A stretch of 64,000 bases of DNA, from positions 1,488,001 through 1,552,000 of the forward strand of contig NZ_CP092365.1 in the NCBI RefSeq assembly GCF_022370835.2, written 5' to 3'. The position numbers and the translations under genes were made by a program. The stretch is from Mycolicibacillus parakoreensis. GTDB lineage: Bacteria; Actinomycetota; Actinomycetes; Mycobacteriales; Mycobacteriaceae. The notes beneath the pieces were generated by a model. The model saw only the letters and a list, made by a program, of their open reading frames with translations. It made no database searches and was not told the DNA's origin. This document shows positions 24,716 through 33,966 of the stretch, piece after piece (position 1 is the first letter of the stretch; each line of letters starts with the position of its first letter).

Positions 24716-26169
24716 GCCCCCCGGACTCGGCGGCGCTGCCGACGGAGCTGCAGCGGGTGCACATGGTCGGCATCGGCGGGGCCGGCATGTCGGGGGTGGC
24801 CCGGATCCTGCTCGACCGGGGTGGACAGGTGTCGGGCTCCGACGCCAAGGAGTCGGCCGGGGTGCGCGCCCTGCAGGCCCGCGGCGCGACGATCCGCCTC
24901 GGCCACGACCGGTCGGCGCTGGACCTGCTGCCCGGCGGGCCCACCGCGGTGATCACCACCCACGCCGCGATCCCCAAAACCAACCCGGAGCTCCTCGAGG
25001 CCCGCCGTCGCGGCATCCCGGTTCTGTTACGCCCGGCGGTGCTGGCGAAGCTGATGCTCGGACGGACCACGGTGCTGATCACCGGCACCCACGGCAAGAC
25101 GACGACCACCTCGATGCTGGTGGTGGCGTTGCAGCACTGTGGGCTGGATCCGTCGTTCGCCGTCGGTGGTGAGCTGGGGGAGTCCGGGACCAACGCCCAC
25201 CACGGCACCGGCGCGATCTTCGTCGCCGAGGCCGACGAGAGCGACGGTTCGCTGCTGGAGTACACCCCCGACGTCGCGGTGGTCACCAACATCGAGTCCG
25301 ACCATCTGGACTTCTTCGGCAGCACCGAGGCCTACACCGCGGTCTTCGACGCGTTCGCCGCACGGCTGGCCCCCGGCGGCACGCTGGTCGTCTGTGTCGA
25401 CGACCCCGGCGCCGCGGCGTTCGCCGAGCGCGCCGGCGCCCGAGGGATCCCGGTGATGACCTACGGCAGCGGCCCGGGCCGGCTGGACGGGCGGTTGCTG
25501 GGCTGGGAGCAGCGTGGCACCGCGGCGACGGCGCAGATCCAGCTCGCCGGTGAACCGGACCCGCGGCTGTTGCCGCTGGCGGTGCCGGGCCGGCACATGG
25601 CGCTCAACGCCCTGGGCGCGGTGCTGGCCGCGCGGGCCGCCGGCGCGCCGGTCGAGGCCGTGCTGGCCGGGCTCGCCGGATTCGAGGGGGTGCGCCGGCG
25701 GTTCGACCTCGTCGGCACCGCCGCCGGGGTGCGGGTCTTCGACGACTACGCCCATCACCCCACCGAGGTCCGCGCCACCTTGGCCGCGGCCCGCGCCATG
25801 CTGGCCGACCCCGGCTCCGGGCGGCTGGTGGTGGTCTTCCAGCCCCACCTGTATTCGCGAACCAAGGCGTTGGCCGTCGACTTCGGGGCGGCGCTCAGCG
25901 TCGCCGACGAAGTGTTCGTGCTCGATGTCTACGGTGCCCGCGAACAGCCGCTGGCCGGGATCAGCGGGGCCAGTGTCGCCGAGCATGTCACCGCCCCGGT
26001 GCGCTATCTGCCCGACTTCTCCGCGGTGCCGCAGGTGGTCTCCGCCGCGGTCGCCGCCGGTGATGCGGTGATCACCATGGGCGCCGGTGACGTCACCCTG
26101 CTGGGCCCGGAGATCGTGGCCGCGGTGCGCGGCCGCGCCGGCGGGGTCGGTGCGGGGGAGCCGGCGTGA
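24712..26169 (+). CDS. murC: UDP-MurNAc:L-alanine ligase MurC
   Basis: It adds L-Ala to UDP-MurNAc, the first amino-acid step. The protein has 485 residues. It has an N-terminal [21 protein letters not shown] nucleotide-binding domain, the ATP P-loop [13 protein letters not shown] (about residue 122), [20 protein letters not shown], the C-terminal [13 protein letters not shown] with its HHP signature, and [10 protein letters not shown]. Both start and end overlap neighbours by 4 bp. Confidence 0.96.
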   Translation: MSPPDSAALPTELQRVHMVGIGGAGMSGVARILLDRGGQVSGSDAKESAGVRALQARGATIRLGHDRSALDLLPGGPTAVITTHAAIPKTNPELLEARRRGIPVLLRPAVLAKLMLGRTTVLITGTHGKTTTTSMLVVALQHCGLDPSFAVGGELGESGTNAHHGTGAIFVAEADESDGSLLEYTPDVAVVTNIESDHLDFFGSTEAYTAVFDAFAARLAPGGTLVVCVDDPGAAAFAERAGARGIPVMTYGSGPGRLDGRLLGWEQRGTAATAQIQLAGEPDPRLLPLAVPGRHMALNALGAVLAARAAGAPVEAVLAGLAGFEGVRRRFDLVGTAAGVRVFDDYAHHPTEVRATLAAARAMLADPGSGRLVVVFQPHLYSRTKALAVDFGAALSVADEVFVLDVYGAREQPLAGISGASVAEHVTAPVRYLPDFSAVPQVVSAAVAAGDAVITMGAGDVTLLGPEIVAAVRGRAGGVGAGEPA

Positions 26170-27086
26170 GCGATTCCGAGCACCCGGAGGCCGCCGACGC
26201 CACCGCGGCCGACGAACAGGCCGACCCCGCCCGGGACGGGGCCGAGTCCGCGTCCTCCGACGAGGAGTTCGAGGGTCCGCGCCGACGGGCCCGCCGCGAG
26301 CGCGCCGAGCGCCGGGCCGCCCAGCAGCGCGCGCGGGCGATCGAGGAGGCCCGCCGGGAAGCCAAGCGCCGCCTGCGCGGCAGCGCCACCGCGACCGCCG
26401 CGCGGCCGGTGCCGCGCGGGGCGGTGCGGGGCCTCAAGATGCTGCTGTGGGGGGTGCTGGCGGTGGTGGTCACGATCGGGCTCGGCACGGCGCTGTACTT
26501 CACCCCGGTGATGTCGGTGCGCAACCTCGAGGTCGTCGGGCTGGCCGCGATCGACCGATCCGAGGTCCTCGACGCCGCGCAGGTCGCCCCGGGCACGCCG
26601 CTGCTGCAGGTCGACACCGACGCGGTCGCCGACCGGGTGGCGACGATTCGGCGGGTGGCCCGCGCGCGGGTACAGCGCCAATATCCGTCGACGCTGCGGA
26701 TCACCATCGTCGAACGGGTGCCGGTGGCGGTGAAGGATTTCCCCGACGGCCCGCACCTGTATGACCGTGACGGCGTCGACTTCGCCACCGGGCCGCCACC
26801 GCCGTCGCTGCCGTATCTCGACGTGGACCATCCCGGACCGGCCGACCCGGCGACCACCGCCGCGCTTGACGTCCTCACCGCGCTGCAACCCGAGGTGGTC
26901 GCCCAGGTCGGCCAGATCGCCGCACCGTCGGTCGCCTCGATCACGCTGACCCTCGTCGACGGACGCACCGTGATCTGGGGGACCTCCGACCGCACCCAGA
27001 AGAAGGCCGACACCCTCGCGGCGCTGTTGACCCAGCCCGGTGAGGTCTACGACGTGTCCAGCCCGGATCTGCCCACGGTGCGCTGA
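26166..27086 (+). CDS. ftsQ: Cell division protein FtsQ
   Basis: The protein has 306 residues. A charged cytoplasmic N-terminus (about 1-88, acidic then strongly basic with [12 protein letters not shown]) precedes one transmembrane helix near 91-113. The periplasmic POTRA domain starts at [13 protein letters not shown]. The beta domain follows, with [25 protein letters not shown], a typical FtsQ/DivIB signature. It bridges early and late division proteins through FtsL/FtsB-like partners. It is the last gene of the overlapping murE-ftsQ chain. Confidence 0.93.
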   Translation: MSDSEHPEAADATAADEQADPARDGAESASSDEEFEGPRRRARRERAERRAAQQRARAIEEARREAKRRLRGSATATAARPVPRGAVRGLKMLLWGVLAVVVTIGLGTALYFTPVMSVRNLEVVGLAAIDRSEVLDAAQVAPGTPLLQVDTDAVADRVATIRRVARARVQRQYPSTLRITIVERVPVAVKDFPDGPHLYDRDGVDFATGPPPPSLPYLDVDHPGPADPATTAALDVLTALQPEVVAQVGQIAAPSVASITLTLVDGRTVIWGTSDRTQKKADTLAALLTQPGEVYDVSSPDLPTVR

Positions 27087-27268
27087 CCGGCCCGAGACGC
27101 GGCGGGAAAAATTCGCGGAGCGCCCGTCGGCGCGCCTTCCCGGTTCCGACGGCTTTCGCCCCTACCGTTCTGTTTGCACGGAACTACTTGACATAACTCT
27201 AAGTCTCTGGTTGAGGTTGAGGGTTTGCCAGGGGTTCCGGTACCGATAAACCCGTCAGGGAGGAACGA
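27087..27268 (+). promoter_or_regulatory. ftsZ: ftsQ-ftsZ intergenic region with likely ftsZ promoter
   Basis: This 182-bp gap is the first real break in the mur-fts chain. TTGACA at 27188-27193 begins an unusually A+T-rich stretch (CATAACTCTAAGTCTC), followed by GGTTGAGGTTGAGGG with a TTGAGG direct repeat. AGGGAGGAACGA gives the ribosome-binding site. I recall a similar block before M. tuberculosis ftsZ. The exact -10 element is not clear. Confidence 0.6.
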
Positions 27269-28480
27269 ATGATGACCGCCCCGCACAACTACCTCGCCGT
27301 CATCAAAGTCGTGGGCATCGGCGGCGGTGGCGTCAACGCCGTCAACCGGATGATCGAGCAGGGGCTCAAGGGCGTGGAGTTCATCGCGATCAACACCGAT
27401 GCCCAGGCGCTGTTGATGAGCGACGCCGACGTCAAGCTCGACGTCGGACGCGAATCGACCCGCGGGCTCGGCGCCGGCGCCGACCCGGAGGTCGGGCGCA
27501 AGGCCGCCGAGGACGCCAAGGACGAGATCGAGGAGTTGCTGCGCGGCGCCGACATGGTCTTCGTCACCGCCGGGGAGGGCGGCGGCACCGGCACCGGCGG
27601 GGCGCCGGTGGTCGCCTCGATCGCCCGCAAACTCGGCGCGCTCACCGTCGGGGTGGTCACCCGGCCGTTCTCGTTCGAGGGCAAGCGACGCTCTGCCCAG
27701 GCCGAGGCCGGGATCACCGAGTTGCGGGAGAGCTGCGACACCCTCATCGTCATCCCCAACGACCGGCTGCTGCAGATGGGCGACGCCGCGATCTCGCTGA
27801 TGGACGCCTTCCGCAGCGCCGACGAGGTGCTGCTCAACGGGGTGCAGGGCATCACCGACCTGATCACCACACCGGGGCTGATCAACGTCGACTTCGCCGA
27901 CGTCAAGGGCGTGATGTCCGGGGCGGGCACCGCCCTGATGGGCATCGGGTCGGCCCGCGGGGACGGCCGGGCGCTCAAGGCCGCCGAGATCGCGATCAAC
28001 TCGCCGCTGCTGGAAGCCTCGATGGAGGGCGCCCAGGGGGTGCTGATGTCGATCGCCGGCGGCAGCGACCTGGGGCTCTTCGAGATCAACGAGGCCGCCT
28101 CGCTGGTGCAGGACGCCGCCCACCACGAGGCCAACATCATCTTCGGCACCGTCATCGACGACTCGCTCGGCGACGAGGTGCGGGTGACCGTGATCGCCGC
28201 CGGGTTCGACGCCAGCGGCCCGAGCCGCAAACCGGTGGTCGGCGCCGCGCCGGGCACCCCGGCGGGGCAGCAGGCGGCGACGTCGGCTGGAGCCTCCGGC
28301 GGCGGCAGCGGCCAGTCGATCGCGCCCGGGCAGGCGGGGCGGGTGTCGGCGTCGCTGTTCGAGCCCGCCGATGCGTCGAGCATCCCGGCACCGACCAACG
28401 GGGCGACGGTCAGCGTCGGGGGCGGTCGCGACGACGAGGATGACGACGACGTCGACGTCCCCCCGTTCATGCGTCGCTGA
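27269..28480 (+). CDS. ftsZ: Cell division GTPase FtsZ
   Basis: This tubulin-like GTPase polymerises into the Z ring. The protein has 403 residues. [17 protein letters not shown] binds nucleotide, the tubulin signature [13 protein letters not shown] sits near residue 105, [10 protein letters not shown] follows, and [12 protein letters not shown] is the T7 loop with the catalytic Asp. The C-terminal linker (about 320-385) is longer than I recall for M. tuberculosis (379 aa in total), rich in Gly/Ala/Ser. The end [11 protein letters not shown] is the conserved tail peptide that binds FtsW and SepF. The ribosome-binding site is GGGAGG. ATG 27269 and ATG 27272 are equivalent choices. Confidence 0.97.
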   Translation: MMTAPHNYLAVIKVVGIGGGGVNAVNRMIEQGLKGVEFIAINTDAQALLMSDADVKLDVGRESTRGLGAGADPEVGRKAAEDAKDEIEELLRGADMVFVTAGEGGGTGTGGAPVVASIARKLGALTVGVVTRPFSFEGKRRSAQAEAGITELRESCDTLIVIPNDRLLQMGDAAISLMDAFRSADEVLLNGVQGITDLITTPGLINVDFADVKGVMSGAGTALMGIGSARGDGRALKAAEIAINSPLLEASMEGAQGVLMSIAGGSDLGLFEINEAASLVQDAAHHEANIIFGTVIDDSLGDEVRVTVIAAGFDASGPSRKPVVGAAPGTPAGQQAATSAGASGGGSGQSIAPGQAGRVSASLFEPADASSIPAPTNGATVSVGGGRDDEDDDDVDVPPFMRR

Positions 28481-28493
28481 CCCACGCCGGCCG

Positions 28494-29198
28494 ATGAGCG
28501 TGCGGATCCGGCGGGTGACCACCACCCGGGCCGGCGGTGTCTCGGCACCGCCGTTCGACAGCTTCAACCTCGGCGACCACGTCGGCGACGCCCCGGCGGC
28601 GGTGGCGGCCAACCGGTCCCGGTTGGCCACCGTGATCGGGCTGCCCACCGAGCGGGTGATCTGGATGCACCAGGTGCACGGCACCCGGGTGCAGCGGGTG
28701 TCGGGCCCCGGCCCGACCCTGCCGGACACCGACGCGCTGGTGACCACCGAGCCGACGCTGGCGCTGGCCGTGGTCACCGCCGACTGCGTACCGGTGTTGC
28801 TCGCCGATGCGCGCGCCGGGGTCATCGGCGCCGCCCACGCAGGCCGGGTCGGTGCCCAGCACGGCGTGGTGTCGGCCACGGTCGAGGCCATGATCGCCGC
28901 CGGAGCCGAGCGGCAGGACATCTCGGCGTTTCTGGGCCCGGCGGTCAGCGGCGCCCACTACGAGGTGCCCGCCGCCATGGCCGACGAGGTCGAGGCCGCC
29001 CTGCCGGGCAGTCGCACCGTGACCGTCGCGGGCACCCCCGGGTTGGATCTGCGAGCCGGAATCACTTGCCAGCTCAGCTCTTTGGGGATCACGGCGATCG
29101 ATGCCGATCCACGCTGCACGGTCGCCGACCCGGAACTGTTCAGCCATCGACGCGGCGCCCCCACCGGCCGGCTGGCGTCACTGGTGTGGATGGAGTGA
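28494..29198 (+). CDS. yfiH: YfiH/PgeF-type polyphenol oxidase (LACC1 family)
   Basis: The protein has 234 residues of the Cu-oxidase_4/YfiH family. Members act as purine nucleoside phosphorylases or deaminases, or edit peptidoglycan errors such as L-Ser-containing precursors. Metal ligands are in WMHQVHGTRV (His), VTADCVPVLL (Cys) and GAAHAGRVG (His). FNLGDHVGD and SHRRGAPTGRLASLVW are family marks. The usual AAHAGW/RG core reads AAHAGRVG. It begins 13 bp after ftsZ without a clear ribosome-binding site, so it is probably co-transcribed. The dcw context supports a peptidoglycan quality-control role. Confidence 0.88.
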   Translation: MSVRIRRVTTTRAGGVSAPPFDSFNLGDHVGDAPAAVAANRSRLATVIGLPTERVIWMHQVHGTRVQRVSGPGPTLPDTDALVTTEPTLALAVVTADCVPVLLADARAGVIGAAHAGRVGAQHGVVSATVEAMIAAGAERQDISAFLGPAVSGAHYEVPAAMADEVEAALPGSRTVTVAGTPGLDLRAGITCQLSSLGITAIDADPRCTVADPELFSHRRGAPTGRLASLVWME

Positions 29199-29311
29199 CG
29201 GCCGTGACGGGAGTTCTGGCCGCCGCCGACGCCGGCAGCGGGGACCGTCCCGGGGTCCGCCGGCCGTCGGTGAGCATGGAGAACCCGGGTGAATCGGGAT
29301 GGCGCGGTGCG

Positions 29312-29359
29312 CGTGTCGGTACCGCGGTTACCGCGACGCGGCGGTTACGGTCACCGTGA
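29312..29359 (+). pseudogene. Possible 3' remnant of yggS (PLP homeostasis protein)
   Basis: Mycobacteria normally carry yggS between yfiH and sepF. Here the 219-bp gap (29199-29417) cannot hold it. The reading frame ending at 29359 closes with [15 protein letters not shown]. This resembles the usual YggS C-terminus as I recall it (RVGTALLGPRRLRSP). Upstream in the same frame I see no other convincing YggS sequence, except a weak VTGVLAAADAG that might derive from the N-terminus. I infer an internal deletion that removed nearly the whole gene. Chance similarity over 15 residues cannot be excluded. Confidence 0.5.
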
Positions 29360-29417
29360 ATCGTCACTCCAGTCACATCTTCATCACAGACATCATCTCG
29401 CTAAGAAGGGCCCCGCG

Positions 29418-30107
29418 ATGAGCACACTGCACAAGGTCAAGGCCTACTTCGGTATGGCTCCCATGGAGGACTACGACGACGAGTACTACGAAGACGACGC
29501 CCGCGCCCCGATGCGCGGATACGGTCGGCGGGGCGACCGGTTCGTCGACGAGGAGTTCGACCGCTTCGAGCGCGACTACGAGGACCCTCGTGATCCCCGT
29601 GACCTGCGCGATCTGCGGGATCCGCGTGGCGACCTCGATGACTTCCCCCCGGGCGCCTACCGCGGTGGCTACGACGGCGACCCGCGGGAGCCGCGGTTTC
29701 GGCCGCGGGAATTCGAGCGCCCGCATGACATGGGCCGCAGCCGGTTCGGGGCCCTGCGCGGGGCCACCCGGGGGTCGCTGGCGATGTATCCGCGGCGGAT
29801 GGCCATGCTGTTCGACGAGAGCAGCCCGATGTCGAAGATCACCACACTGCGGCCCAAGGACTACAGCGAGGCCCGCACCATCGGGGAGCGGTTCCGCGAC
29901 GGCACCCCGGTGATCATGGACCTGGTGTCGATGGACAACGCCGACGCCAAACGGTTGGTCGATTTCGCCGCCGGGCTGGCGTTCGCGCTGCGCGGCTCCT
30001 TCGACAAGGTGGCGACCAAGGTGTTCCTGCTCTCGCCGGCCGACGTCGACGTCACCCCCGAGGAACGGCGCCGGATCGCCGAGACCGGCTTCTACGCCTA
30101 CCAGTAG
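29418..30107 (+). CDS. sepF: Cell division protein SepF
   Basis: The protein has 229 residues. The N-terminal amphipathic membrane-binding helix is [13 protein letters not shown] long acidic/Arg-rich linker follows (about 15-110) with [15 protein letters not shown] internal repeats. The SepF core runs from about 135 to 225 ([52 protein letters not shown] and onward) and forms the FtsZ-binding dimer. It anchors FtsZ to the membrane in actinobacteria, which lack FtsA. ATG 29418 follows AAGAAGGG. In-frame codons upstream belong to the yggS gap and are not part of it. Confidence 0.95.
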   Translation: MSTLHKVKAYFGMAPMEDYDDEYYEDDARAPMRGYGRRGDRFVDEEFDRFERDYEDPRDPRDLRDLRDPRGDLDDFPPGAYRGGYDGDPREPRFRPREFERPHDMGRSRFGALRGATRGSLAMYPRRMAMLFDESSPMSKITTLRPKDYSEARTIGERFRDGTPVIMDLVSMDNADAKRLVDFAAGLAFALRGSFDKVATKVFLLSPADVDVTPEERRRIAETGFYAYQ

Positions 30108-30264
30108 GACCCCAGCAGCACCCCGATCGACCGGGTCGCGCCGCGGCCCCGAGGACGCACCGGGCGTGCGGGTCGCCGTCGGGTGATCGGTAGGGTGGTC
30201 GGCGTCGGGCTGGCCGCCGGTCAGCGATCCGTGCTCATCGGAGTGGTCGGTTTAGGTGGCTTAG

Positions 30265-30558
30265 ATGGCGTTGTTCTTCGGGATTCTCGGTTTTGCCCTG
30301 TTCTTGTTCTGGCTGTTGCTGATCGCGCGGATCGTCATCGAGTTCGTCCGATCGCTGAGTCGGGATTGGCACCCCCGCGGGTTCACCGTGGTGATTCTCG
30401 AGGTCATCATGAGCGTCACCGATCCACCGGTGAAACTGTTGCGCCGGTTGATCCCCCAGCTGACCATCGGTTCGATCCGGCTGGACCTGTCGATCATGCT
30501 GTTGCTGGTGGTGGCCTTCTTCGGGATGGAACTGGCGTTCAGCCAGGCCACGGGGTAG
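30265..30558 (+). CDS. YggT-family membrane protein
   Basis: The protein has 97 residues and two hydrophobic blocks: MALFFGILGFALFLFWLLLIARIVIEF (2-27) and LDLSIMLLLVVAFFGMELAF (73-92). They flank an amphipathic segment with the DPPVKLLRRLIP motif typical of YggT. The exact role is unknown; the family is linked to division and osmotic tolerance. Its place between sepF and wag31 is conserved in mycobacteria. The 157 bp upstream (30108-30264) hold no gene. Confidence 0.9.
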   Translation: MALFFGILGFALFLFWLLLIARIVIEFVRSLSRDWHPRGFTVVILEVIMSVTDPPVKLLRRLIPQLTIGSIRLDLSIMLLLVVAFFGMELAFSQATG

Positions 30559-30760
30559 TTTCGGCGGCTACAACGGCCTCGTCAACGCCACCGGACCGTG
30601 TCAAAATTGAGATTGAAAATCCGTCTTATTTCCTGGGCAGCAGGGTAATCTGCGCGTCAGGTGTGACAGGATGGACGCCAGTTACTGCACAGGTACCGTA
30701 TCGTTCAGCACGATCACATCAGTTCGATAATGCGACGGTCCAGACTTGAGGGGTTCGACA
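30559..30760 (+). promoter_or_regulatory. wag31: wag31 upstream region
   Basis: This 202-bp gap is clearly A+T-richer than its surroundings (for example ATTGAGATTGAAAATCCG and GTCTTATTTCC). GAGGGG lies 7 nt before the wag31 ATG. It likely holds one or more strong promoters, as expected for an abundant scaffold protein, but I cannot assign -35 and -10 boxes with confidence. Confidence 0.5.
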
Positions 30761-31570
30761 ATGCCGCTGACACCAGCCGATGTGCACAATGTGGCGTTCA
30801 GTAAGCCGCCGATCGGGAAGCGCGGCTACAACGAAGACGAGGTCGACGCATTCCTCGACCTGGTGGAGGCCGAGTTGGCCCGGCTGCTGGAGGAGAACTC
30901 CGACCTGCGTCAGCGTGTCAGTGAACTCGACCAGGAGCTGACCACCGCGCGGGCCGGCGGTGGGGCCGCCGCGCAGCCCACCCCGGCGGTGCCGCTGTAC
31001 ACCCCGGAGCCCGAACCCGAGCCCGAGCCGGTGCGCGAGCCCTCACGTGCGGTCAGCGGCGGCACCGACGAGCAACACCTCAAGGCGGCAGCCCGCGTGC
31101 TCAGCATGGCCGAGGACCAGGCCGAGCGGATGACCAGCACCGCGCGCACCGAGTCGGACAAGATGATGTCCGACGCCCGCGCCAACGCCGACCAGATCGT
31201 CACCGAGGCCCGCCAGACCGCCGAGACCACGGTGGCCGACGCCCGCCAGCGCGCCGACGCGCTGCTCGCCGACGCGCAGAGCCGCTCGGAGGCCCAGCTG
31301 CGCCAGGCCCAGGAGAAGGCCGATGCGCTGCAGGCCGACGCCGAACGCAAGCACTCCGAGATCATGGGCAACATCAACCAGCAGCGGACCGTGCTCGAAG
31401 GGCGTCTCGAACAGTTGCGGACCTTCGAACGCGAGTACCGCACCCGGCTCAAGACCTACCTGGAGTCCCAGCTGGAGGAGCTCGGCCAGCGCGGGTCGGC
31501 CGCCCCGGTGGACACCAGTGCCGCGGGCGATCCGGGCGGTTACGGTCAGTACAACCGGGGAAGCAACTAA
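30761..31570 (+). CDS. wag31: Polar growth scaffold Wag31 (DivIVA)
   Basis: This coiled-coil protein of 269 residues marks growing poles and organises cell-wall synthesis. The N-terminal DivIVA domain, [33 protein letters not shown], carries the membrane-binding turn. A first coiled-coil runs to about residue 65. A Pro/Glu-rich linker with [10 protein letters not shown] follows, then a long Ala/Gln/Arg-rich coiled-coil (about 105-245). The linker Thr in [12 protein letters not shown] may correspond to the PknA phosphosite (Thr73 in M. tuberculosis). ATG 30761 fits the family start; the frame opens 15 nt earlier. Confidence 0.96.
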   Translation: MPLTPADVHNVAFSKPPIGKRGYNEDEVDAFLDLVEAELARLLEENSDLRQRVSELDQELTTARAGGGAAAQPTPAVPLYTPEPEPEPEPVREPSRAVSGGTDEQHLKAAARVLSMAEDQAERMTSTARTESDKMMSDARANADQIVTEARQTAETTVADARQRADALLADAQSRSEAQLRQAQEKADALQADAERKHSEIMGNINQQRTVLEGRLEQLRTFEREYRTRLKTYLESQLEELGQRGSAAPVDTSAAGDPGGYGQYNRGSN

Positions 31571-31622
31571 CTTCGCCATCGCCTACCGCGATGTCGGGAG
31601 CAACACGGTTGGAGGATAGACG

Positions 31623-32048
31623 GTGCTGATCATCGCGTTGGTCCTGGCGGTCATCGGCTTGGCCGCACTGGTCTTTGCCATCGTCACCAGCAACGCCCTG
31701 GTGGCGTGGGTCTGCATCGGCGCCAGCGTGCTCGGGGTGTTGCTGTTGACCGCCGACGCGGTGCGCGAACGCCGGCGCCGCAGCGTCAGCGCCGCCGAGA
31801 ACGAGCAACCCGACATCGCCGACCCCGATACCGCCGAGGACGCCGCGGATCTCGAGGACACCGCCGACGGTGCGAGCCCGGACACCGGCGAGACCGGCAC
31901 CGAGGACGCCGAGGACACCGGGGACACTGCGGGCGCCGAGGACGGCGCGGACGCCGAGGACACCGAGGACGCCGCCGACGGTGGCGCGGCCACCGACTCC
32001 GATCCCGCCGACGGTGCCACCGAGGACGCTGAACACCGCGACAGCTGA
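31623..32048 (+). CDS. Two-helix membrane protein with acidic tail (Rv2144c-like)
   Basis: The protein has 141 residues. Two hydrophobic helices (2-21 and 26-45) and a basic VRERRRR patch are followed by a very acidic low-complexity tail of about 85 residues built from Asp/Glu/Thr/Ala/Gly (EDAEDTGDTAGAEDG-like repeats). The start is GTG 31623 with GGAGG 6 nt upstream. Its function is unknown. It follows wag31 by 52 bp, so it is probably in the same transcript. It converges with the phosphoribosyltransferase gene. Confidence 0.8.
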   Translation: MLIIALVLAVIGLAALVFAIVTSNALVAWVCIGASVLGVLLLTADAVRERRRRSVSAAENEQPDIADPDTAEDAADLEDTADGASPDTGETGTEDAEDTGDTAGAEDGADAEDTEDAADGGAATDSDPADGATEDAEHRDS

Positions 32049-32065
32049 ACCGCCTCGCAGCGCGG

Positions 32066-32731
32066 TCAGCGCGGGGCGGCCAGCAGGGCGCGGACCTCGT
32101 CGTCGCTGACCTGATGGAAGTCGACGAAGGCCTGCCCGACCGCCTCGAACGCCTCCGGGGTGTACACCGCCACCACCGCGTCGGCCTCCCGGCCCAGCGT
32201 CTCCGAGACCGACGGCGGGGCGACCGGCACGGCCACCACCACCGCGGCCGGGCCGCCGGCGCGCACCGCCTGCACCGCCACCCGCATGCTGGCCCCGGTG
32301 GCGATGCCGTCGTCGACGAGCAGCACCGTCTTGTCGCGCACCGCCACCGGCGGTCGATCACCCCGGTAGGCGCGTTCCCGTCGGTGTAACTCGGTGCGCT
32401 CCCGGTCGATGACCCGCTGCAGCTGCTCGTCGCCGACCCGGGCGTCGGCGATCACCGCGTCGTTGAGCACGACCGTGTCGCCGCTGGCCAACGCCCCCAT
32501 GGCCAGCTCCGGCCAGTGCGGCACCCCGAGTTTGCGGACCAGGAACACATCGAGGGGAGCGTCGAGCGCGGCGGCCACCTCCGCGGCCACCGGCATCCCG
32601 CCGCGGGCCAAACCCAGCACCAGCAGATCGGAGCGGCCACGATAGGAGGTGAGCAGTTCGGCCACCGCCCGGCCGGCCTCGCGGCGGTTGCGGAAACCGC
32701 GGAAGCCCCGGAAGCCACCCAAGGTACCCAT
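32066..32731 (-). CDS. Phosphoribosyltransferase-domain protein (Rv2143-like)
   Basis: The protein has 221 residues of the ComF-like/PRTase type I fold. The PRPP-binding loop is TVLLVDDGIATGAS (about residues 134-147). LGLARGGMPVAAEVA and DVFLVRKLGVPHWPELAMGALA match the stand-alone phosphoribosyltransferase family that often sits near erythromycin esterase or hydrolase genes. The substrate is unknown. The N-terminus has a short GFRGFRGFR repeat encoded by tandem 9-bp units. It is the last gene syntenic with M. tuberculosis before the accessory region. Confidence 0.85.
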   Translation of the reverse strand: MGTLGGFRGFRGFRNRREAGRAVAELLTSYRGRSDLLVLGLARGGMPVAAEVAAALDAPLDVFLVRKLGVPHWPELAMGALASGDTVVLNDAVIADARVGDEQLQRVIDRERTELHRRERAYRGDRPPVAVRDKTVLLVDDGIATGASMRVAVQAVRAGGPAAVVVAVPVAPPSVSETLGREADAVVAVYTPEAFEAVGQAFVDFHQVSDDEVRALLAAPR

Positions 32732-32801
32732 TGCTGGCTAGCGTGTCATCAAACGGCCGTCTTCGCAGGCCGTTCTTCGGCGTCGTTGGTGGTCATCGCA
32801 T

Positions 32802-32851
32802 TGACGCATGTCAGCTCAACGTTGACACACGTCAGAACGTCGGACTAGCGT
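32802..32851 (+). promoter_or_regulatory. Paired TGAC-N4-GTCA operators over promoter of hydrolase operon
   Basis: Two 12-bp palindromes, TGACGCATGTCA (32802-32813) and TGACACACGTCA (32823-32834), are spaced 21 bp apart (two helical turns). The second overlaps a -35 element TTGACA (32822-32827), followed by 18 bp and TAGCGT. The same pair with the same 21-bp spacing occurs before the monooxygenase-tetR unit at 35.9 kb, so I infer control by the TetR encoded at 37.3 kb. Confidence 0.75.
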
Positions 32852-33003
32852 AATCCTGCCATGGCTCGCGGTGGCGCGGATCACACGATGGAGGCACGGT
32901 TGCATCGGTCACGTCGGCCTACGGGCGCCGGTCGCCCCGAGCGGATCGTGAGGCAGCGCCGTTGAGTCCGCACGACGACGATTCCACGACGACTGGAGAT
33001 GAT

Positions 33004-33966
33004 GTGACGTACCGCGAACTCGGTTACACCTCTGATGGAGTGCATGGCGCTGCTTGGCACTTCGAAGGTCAGGGCCGGCGCTTCGCTACGCATTCGGGGC
33101 GTCCGGCCGTCGTCATGGCGCACGGCTTCGGCGGCACGATGGACTCGGGCCTCGCTCCGTTCGCCGAGAAATTCAGTGCCGCGGGATTGGAGGTGCTGGC
33201 TTTCGACTACCGGGGGTTTGGATACTCGGAAGGGCAGCCGCGGCAACGTATTTCCATCGAGGGGCAATTGGCTGATTTCCGTGCCGCAGTCGACGTCGCC
33301 AAGCGGTTACCCGGCGTTGACCCCGGCCGGGTGGTGCTCTGGGGGCCGTCGCTTTCGGGCGGGCACGTGCTGCGGATCGCCGCCGAGAGAACAGATGTCG
33401 TCGCGGTCATCGCCATGACGCCGATGACCAGCGCTCTGGCGGCGAGTCGTGCGGTATTTGCGCAGGGCGGTGTGGGCGCCGTCCTGAACGCGCTGCGAGC
33501 AACGGCGCGCGGCGTGCGGAGCCGAGTCGACGTTCGCCGCGGTAGGGCGCCGCGCTATATGCCGATCGTCGCGGCGTCTGGCCAGATGGGGGCGATGGCG
33601 CTTGACGGCGCACGGGACAGTTATCTGTCCATCGCGGGGCCCGCCTGGCGTAACGAAGTGGACGCGTCGGTGGGCCTGGACATCGCCGGTGTCCGTATCA
33701 AAAAGTACGCCAAGACATTAGATGTTTCGGTGTTGGTTCAGATCGCCGACGACGACCGGTACGTGCCCGCGCAGTCGGTAGTCGGCACAGCGGTCGCAGC
33801 GCGCGCCTGGATCCGACGCTATCCGTGCGATCATTTTGACGTCTGGCCCGGACACCCGTGGTTCGACAAGGCGTGCGCCGACCAGGTCAGTTTCCTGGAG
33901 AACGTGGTGGGCACCCGTTCCGCGTCGGAGGAGCCGGGCGTGCATGCTGGGCGGACCGGTGCATGA
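33004..33966 (+). CDS. Alpha/beta hydrolase
   Basis: The protein has 320 residues. AHGFGGTMDSG is the oxyanion-hole loop, GPSLSGGHVL carries the nucleophile Ser (about residue 121), an acid follows in IADDDRYVP, and CDHFDVW carries the catalytic His. The fold resembles S15/DLH-type serine hydrolases. GTG 33004 is 5 nt after GGAG and gives MTYRELGYTSDGV; the TTG at 32962 is the upstream alternative. It overlaps the next dehydrogenase gene by ATGA. In context with a monooxygenase, SDR and ADH it could cleave an ester or lactone made by the flavoenzyme, which is inference. Confidence 0.8.
   Translation: MTYRELGYTSDGVHGAAWHFEGQGRRFATHSGRPAVVMAHGFGGTMDSGLAPFAEKFSAAGLEVLAFDYRGFGYSEGQPRQRISIEGQLADFRAAVDVAKRLPGVDPGRVVLWGPSLSGGHVLRIAAERTDVVAVIAMTPMTSALAASRAVFAQGGVGAVLNALRATARGVRSRVDVRRGRAPRYMPIVAASGQMGAMALDGARDSYLSIAGPAWRNEVDASVGLDIAGVRIKKYAKTLDVSVLVQIADDDRYVPAQSVVGTAVAARAWIRRYPCDHFDVWPGHPWFDKACADQVSFLENVVGTRSASEEPGVHAGRTGA

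Noticed and set aside
27047..28921. 624-codon antisense open frame over ftsZ
   Set aside because: It opposes the well-conserved ftsZ, has low complexity and shows no recognisable domain.
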